A stretch of DNA of 64,000 bases from Streptomyces sp. BK239 (GTDB lineage: Bacteria > Actinomycetota > Actinomycetes > Streptomycetales > Streptomycetaceae). Location: the NCBI RefSeq assembly GCF_004217285.1, contig NZ_SHKS01000005.1, positions 310,001-374,000 on the forward strand, written 5' to 3'. Of the stretch, positions 60,105 to 64,000 are shown in pieces. A program made the position numbers and the translations under genes. Each line of letters starts with the position of its first letter. The stretch's first letter is position 1. Below the pieces are notes generated by a model. That model worked only from the letters and a program-made list of their open reading frames with translations. It searched no databases and was not told the DNA's origin.

Positions 60105-61280
60105 TCAGTACTTACCGCCCGCCACCGCCGGCGCCCCGTGCCGGGGACCGTACGGCGCGTGCTCCAGCCACGACCCGCACGACGGCAGCACCGGCGCGAG
60201 AGCCGCCGCCGCCCGCTGGCGGAGCCGTACGCTCCGCCGCGGCCGCAGATGGTCCAGGGCGATCCCCGCGGCCTCGCTGTTGAACAGGCCCGCCGCACGC
60301 CGTACGGCCGCGAACTCCTCCACGGCATCGGCCGTGCCGGCCGCGACCGCTCCGGCCGCCGCCGCCGCGTCCGCGATCCCGCTGTTCATGCCTCGCGCGC
60401 CGAACGGCGGGAACAGATGCGCCGCCTCCCCGGCCAGCAGCACCCGCCGGTGCGGATCGGTGAAGGAGGCCGCCACCTTGCGCAGAAAACGGTACGTCGA
60501 CACCCACAGGATCCGCTCGGCGTACCCGTCGCCCACCACACCCGGGAGCCAGCGCCGTACCGCCCCCTCGCCGCCCCAGTCCTCCTCCGCGTCGTCGTCG
60601 TGGCACTGCAAATCCACCTGGAAGCCGCCGGTGAACGGCACCCGCATCACACTGCGGCCGCCGACGCCCGGATGCTCGTAGTGGAACACCCGCTCCAGCG
60701 GCAGCTCGCCGCCCGGCACGTCCGCGACGTCCGCCACCACGTGGAAGCCCTCGCCCCGCGTCCCCTCCAGCGCGATGCCCAGCGCCTCACGGACCGCCGA
60801 GCGCGCCCCGTCCGCCGCGACCACGAACCCGGCGCTCCACTCCCGGCCGTCCTCGGCGGTCAGCGAGACACCGGCCGCGCCGGCCTCCACGCCCGCGACC
60901 CGCGTGCCCCAGACGAACTCCACGCCCTCCCGCTCGCACGCGGCGCGCAGGAAGCGCTCGGTGTCCACCTGGCGCAGGCTGGTGAACGGCGGCAGCCCCG
61001 ACGGGGGCGGGAACGTGCGCGCGTACACCTCGCGGCCCCGGTACAGGGTGCGCCGGGTGTGCCAGGTCCGGCCGTACCCGGTGATCTCGGCGGCCAGCCC
61101 CGGGCACATCCCGTCCAGCAGCCGCAGCGTCTCCCGGTGCACGAACAGGGCCCGGCTGCCCGGCCGTTCACGGTCCTTCGGATCGGCCTCCAGCAGCACC
61201 ACGGGCAGTCCGCGCCCGCGCAGCGCGAGCGCCGCCGACAGCCCGACCGGGCCGGCGCCGACCACCACGACCGGCGTCAT
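60105..61280 (-). CDS. FAD-dependent aromatic monooxygenase
   Basis: A protein of 391 residues, PHBH/UbiH-like. The N-terminal VVVVGAGPVGLSAALAL binds FAD. The DG motif is in VVAADGARSAVREALG, and the FAD-ribityl motif near the C-terminus is LLAGEAAHLFPPFGARGMNSG, where Glu replaces the usual Asp of GD. Such enzymes hydroxylate aromatic rings with NAD(P)H and O2. Its ATG overlaps the ligase stop by 4 bp (ATGA). It is slightly short at the C-terminus compared with TetX-type enzymes. Confidence 0.87.
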   Translation of the reverse strand: MTPVVVVGAGPVGLSAALALRGRGLPVVLLEADPKDRERPGSRALFVHRETLRLLDGMCPGLAAEITGYGRTWHTRRTLYRGREVYARTFPPPSGLPPFTSLRQVDTERFLRAACEREGVEFVWGTRVAGVEAGAAGVSLTAEDGREWSAGFVVAADGARSAVREALGIALEGTRGEGFHVVADVADVPGGELPLERVFHYEHPGVGGRSVMRVPFTGGFQVDLQCHDDDAEEDWGGEGAVRRWLPGVVGDGYAERILWVSTYRFLRKVAASFTDPHRRVLLAGEAAHLFPPFGARGMNSGIADAAAAAGAVAAGTADAVEEFAAVRRAAGLFNSEAAGIALDHLRPRRSVRLRQRAAAALAPVLPSCGSWLEHAPYGPRHGAPAVAGGKY

Positions 61281-62905
61281 GCGCGCGCGCCCTCGGCCAG
61301 CATGCGGGTGATCTCCACCCGCTTCACCTTCCACGTCGCGGTCATCGGCAGCTCCTCGAACCGCCACTGCCGGGGCTCCGCCATCGCAGGCAGGTCCGCC
61401 GTCGCCTCCCGCCAGCGCTCCGCGTCCAGCGGCCGTTCGCCCCGCACGCACACCACCGGCACCGGCTCCCGGTCCACACCGGGCACGATGACCACCTCAC
61501 GCAGCTCCTCCAGACGCGACATCAGGACGTCCTCCACCTCCAGGTTGCTGTGCACCGAGTCGATCCGGTCCACCTCACGGTCGATCAGGTGCAGCACCCC
61601 GAACCGGCTCCGGTAGCCCATGTCGCCCATCTGCCACCACTCGCCGTCCAGTTGGCGTTCGTAGGTCTCCCGGGCGCCCAGGTAGGTGAGGATGCGGCCC
61701 CGCGTGCGCGCCTCGATGCGGCCCGCCACACCCGGCGCGATCGGCCTGCCGTGGTCATCGGTCACACGGACCCGGGTGAAGCCCGGGATGCCGCTGCCCA
61801 CCCGGCGGCCGTCGGCGCGGGCGGCGCTGCGCCGGGTGAACCACTGGAACGCCACCGGACCCGTCTCGCTCTGCCCGTACAACTGGATCAGCCAGGGCGC
61901 ACGCCGCTTCGACGCCCCCAGCAGCCGTCGCACCGTGCGCGGATGGATCGCGTCGAACGTCGAGCCGTACGACCGGACCCGGGACAGCGGGGCCCCGGGC
62001 GCGTCGGCCAACTCCTCCCACAGCACGAAGGTGTTGGGGTGGGTCTCGACGATCCCGGGGCGGTGCCGCGACAGCAGCGGTCCCACGCTCGTCGGCTCGG
62101 GGTCGGTGATCAGCACCAGCGGGCTGCCGAAGCGCAGCAGGACGCCGAGCAGGTGGTAGAAGCGCGAGTGCACGAACGACATGTGCAGGGCCGCGGTCTC
62201 CCCGCGGGTGGGCCAGCCCATCGCCTGCTGGGGCACGAGCCGGTTCCACATGGTGTTCGCGCAGTGCACGGCCAGCTTGGGGATGCCGGTGGTGCCCGAG
62301 CTGTGCGTGATCAGCGCGGGCTCCCGCGGGTGGAGCCGGACCGGCGGGGGCGGCTCGGCCCCGGCGTGGTTCCCGAGGGGCTCGGCGTACGGCGCGGAGA
62401 GCGCCGCGGGCCGCTCCGAGGGCGCGCCGGACCGGTCCGGTTCCCCGGCGGTGGGCATGTCGTCCACGGTCAGCGTCCGCCGCACCAGGGAGGGCACGTC
62501 GACGTCGGCGAGCGGACCCGCCAGCTTCGCCCGGTCGGTGATCAGCCACGGCCGGCGCAGCCGCGCCAGCAACTGCCCCACGACCGGGCCGGACAGCCCG
62601 GGCGACAGCAGTGCGGGCACCGCGCCGATACGGGAGATCGCGCAGGTCAGCAGCACGATGTCCACGTTGTCGCTCTTGTGGACGGCCACCTGTTCCGAGG
62701 GCCGCACCCCCGCCTCCCACAGCCGGGCCGACAACTCCTCGACGACATCGGCCAGCACCGCGTAGCTCAGGTCCACCCCGCGGGCCGGGTCGACGTCCAG
62801 CGGCCGGTCCAGGGTGACGAAGACGGCCCCGTGCCGGTCGGCCGCCCGACGGAACAACGGGCCGAGATAGAACCCGCGGTCGGCGAGCAGGGACTGCTGG
62901 GACAT
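61277..62905 (-). CDS. AMP-dependent synthetase/ligase (class I adenylate-forming)
   Basis: A protein of 542 residues. The phosphate-binding motif is ITHSSGTTGIPKLAVH, the adenine motif IQLYGQSETGPV, the motif before the hinge YRSRFGVLHLIDREVDRIDS and the C-terminal Lys in ATWKVKRVEI. It activates a carboxylate as acyl-AMP for transfer to CoA or a carrier protein. The substrate cannot be read from the sequence. ATG at 62905 with AAAGGA upstream. Translationally coupled to the monooxygenase gene downstream. Confidence 0.88.
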   Translation of the reverse strand: MSQQSLLADRGFYLGPLFRRAADRHGAVFVTLDRPLDVDPARGVDLSYAVLADVVEELSARLWEAGVRPSEQVAVHKSDNVDIVLLTCAISRIGAVPALLSPGLSGPVVGQLLARLRRPWLITDRAKLAGPLADVDVPSLVRRTLTVDDMPTAGEPDRSGAPSERPAALSAPYAEPLGNHAGAEPPPPVRLHPREPALITHSSGTTGIPKLAVHCANTMWNRLVPQQAMGWPTRGETAALHMSFVHSRFYHLLGVLLRFGSPLVLITDPEPTSVGPLLSRHRPGIVETHPNTFVLWEELADAPGAPLSRVRSYGSTFDAIHPRTVRRLLGASKRRAPWLIQLYGQSETGPVAFQWFTRRSAARADGRRVGSGIPGFTRVRVTDDHGRPIAPGVAGRIEARTRGRILTYLGARETYERQLDGEWWQMGDMGYRSRFGVLHLIDREVDRIDSVHSNLEVEDVLMSRLEELREVVIVPGVDREPVPVVCVRGERPLDAERWREATADLPAMAEPRQWRFEELPMTATWKVKRVEITRMLAEGARA

Positions 62906-62967
62906 GCGGCTGGTCCTTTCACTTCGGTCGTGCGGCTGCCAGGGAGGCGCGTCCGGCCCGTGCCGGG

Positions 62968-64000
62968 TCACCACGCGCCCTTGCGGACCAGGTGGCGGCG
63001 GAGCTTGCCGGTGGGGGTGCGGGGCAGCGACGGGACGAGGCTGACGCTGCGCGGCACCTTGAAGGCGGCCAGCCGCCGGCGCGCCAGCGCGATCAGGTCG
63101 TCCTCCAGACCGGCAGGCGCCGCGGTGCGGGGGACGACGAACGCCCGCAGCCGGCTGGCGCCGTCGCCGTCGCGCACGGCCACGACCGCGACCTCCCGCA
63201 CCGACGGATGACCGCGCAGCACCTCCTCCACCTCCAACGGCGAGACGGTGATCCCGCCGACCATCTCCATGTCGTCGACGCGGCCCAGGTGCCGGTACGT
63301 ACCGTCCGGTTCGCGGCGCGCCCGGTCACGGGTGGCCAACCAGCCGCCGACCAGGGTTCGTTCGGTCTCCTCGGGACGGTTCAGATAGCCGGACGTCACC
63401 GTCGGCCCGCGCACCCACAGCTCGCCCTCCGCGCCCTCCGGCAGCGGACGCCCGTCACGGTCGCGGACCTCCACCTCGAAGCCGGGCACGGGACGGCCTA
63501 CGGTGCCGGGGCGGTTGTGAGCCACGCTGTTGGCGCAGAAGGCGTGCCCGGCCTCGGTCGAGCCGATCTGCTCCAGCACCGGCGCGCCGAGCAGAGCGGC
63601 GACCTGTCTCTCCAGTACGGCCGGCATGCCCTCCCCGGCCGACACCGCGGCCCGTACGGAGGCGAAGCAGGCCTCGTGCCCGTTGCCGCGGTCGGCGGCC
63701 AGCGAGGCGTACGCGGACGGCACGGAGTACAGCAGCGTCACCCGGTGCCGGGCGACCAGCTCGTCCACGGCCGCTGGAGTGGGGCGCCGGTCGGTGAGCA
63801 CCGCGGAGGAACCGGAGAAGAGCGGGAAGACGAAGGCGTTGCCGAAGCCGTAGGCGAAGTACAGCCGGGACACCGACAGCGTGACGTCGTCCTCGGTGAT
63901 TCTCAGCAGCCGTCTGCCCACCAGCTCGTGGTAGAGACGCGGGTCGCCGTGCCGGTGCACGACCCCTTTCGGGCTGCCCGTGGTGCCCGACGTGTACTGG
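62968..64000 (-). CDS. AMP-dependent synthetase/ligase, benzoate-CoA-ligase-like (5' end outside window)
   Basis: The C-terminal 340 or so residues of a second adenylate-forming enzyme; the frame is open through base 64000. The P-loop motif YTSGTTGSPKGVVH lies at the very edge. Then come YFAYGFGNAFVFPLFSGSSAVL and EQIGSTEAGHAF, which resemble benzoate- and 4-hydroxybenzoate-CoA ligases, GRVDDMEMVGGITVSPLEVEEVL (hinge), and the terminal LPRTPTGKLRRHLVR with the catalytic Lys. It lies 62 bp upstream of the second ligase on the same strand. Confidence 0.88.
   Translation of the reverse strand, partial: QYTSGTTGSPKGVVHRHGDPRLYHELVGRRLLRITEDDVTLSVSRLYFAYGFGNAFVFPLFSGSSAVLTDRRPTPAAVDELVARHRVTLLYSVPSAYASLAADRGNGHEACFASVRAAVSAGEGMPAVLERQVAALLGAPVLEQIGSTEAGHAFCANSVAHNRPGTVGRPVPGFEVEVRDRDGRPLPEGAEGELWVRGPTVTSGYLNRPEETERTLVGGWLATRDRARREPDGTYRHLGRVDDMEMVGGITVSPLEVEEVLRGHPSVREVAVVAVRDGDGASRLRAFVVPRTAAPAGLEDDLIALARRRLAAFKVPRSVSLVPSLPRTPTGKLRRHLVRKGAW

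Noticed and set aside
59249..60328. N-terminally extended form of the class IV aminotransferase
   Set aside because: The extra residues are Arg/Gly-rich shadow of the monooxygenase gene, and the first plausible start with a ribosome site is GTG at 60091.

Overview
The window is high-GC (roughly 70 percent or more) actinobacterial chromosome, almost certainly Streptomyces. Supporting signs are the extreme G/C bias at third codon positions, frequent GTG starts, perfect GC-rich hairpin terminators, many apparently leaderless promoters of the TAnnnT type, an LAXTG sortase substrate, PspC/LiaF-type membrane proteins, a DUF3017 gene behind folD, and a core gene order (guaA, pcrA, icmB-like, sucCD, perM, purN, purH, folD, mdh, choline/betaine genes) that matches what I remember of the Streptomyces core. 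No rRNA, tRNA, CRISPR array, prophage or insertion sequence was seen.

Layout. 1-2.8 kb: the tail of one membrane Ser/Thr kinase and a complete second one. 2.9-7.6 kb: succinate-semialdehyde dehydrogenase, a ChoD-like GMC oxidoreductase and a sortase-anchored surface protein. 8.2-10.4 kb: chorismate mutase behind an aromatic leader-peptide attenuator, then guaA. 10.5-14.7 kb: small enzymes and membrane proteins. 14.8-19.5 kb: an envelope-stress module (PspC/LiaF membrane protein divergent from a PspC-fused histidine kinase plus LuxR-type regulator). 19.6-28.5 kb: two NlpC/P60 endopeptidases (one under a c-di-AMP riboswitch), the repair helicase PcrA, an M23 peptidase and a lipase. 28.8 kb: cobalamin-binding mutase subunit.

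29.3-37.5 kb is the most unusual region. A DUF5691 gene and a SWIM zinc-finger gene run leftward; a MoxR-type AAA+ ATPase, a DUF5682 protein and a VWA protein run rightward. The shared intergenic region carries two divergent copies of a DNA-damage (RecA-NDp/PafBC-type) promoter motif, and the same motif precedes the pcrA helicase gene elsewhere in the window. This suggests a DNA-damage-inducible ATPase/VWA/SWIM system of unknown function.

37.8-51 kb: central metabolism (sucCD, purN-purH, folD, mdh) interleaved with membrane proteins and two membrane-tethered HTH regulators. 51.2-58.6 kb: a complete choline-to-glycine-betaine unit (aldehyde dehydrogenase, choline oxidase, and an ABC importer with ATPase, duplicated permease and lipoprotein). 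58.7-59.2 kb: an AhpD-like protein. 59.2-64 kb: a leftward operon of two adenylate-forming ligases, a flavin monooxygenase and a class IV aminotransferase. It looks like the edge of an aromatic specialised-metabolism or catabolic cluster and runs off the right end.
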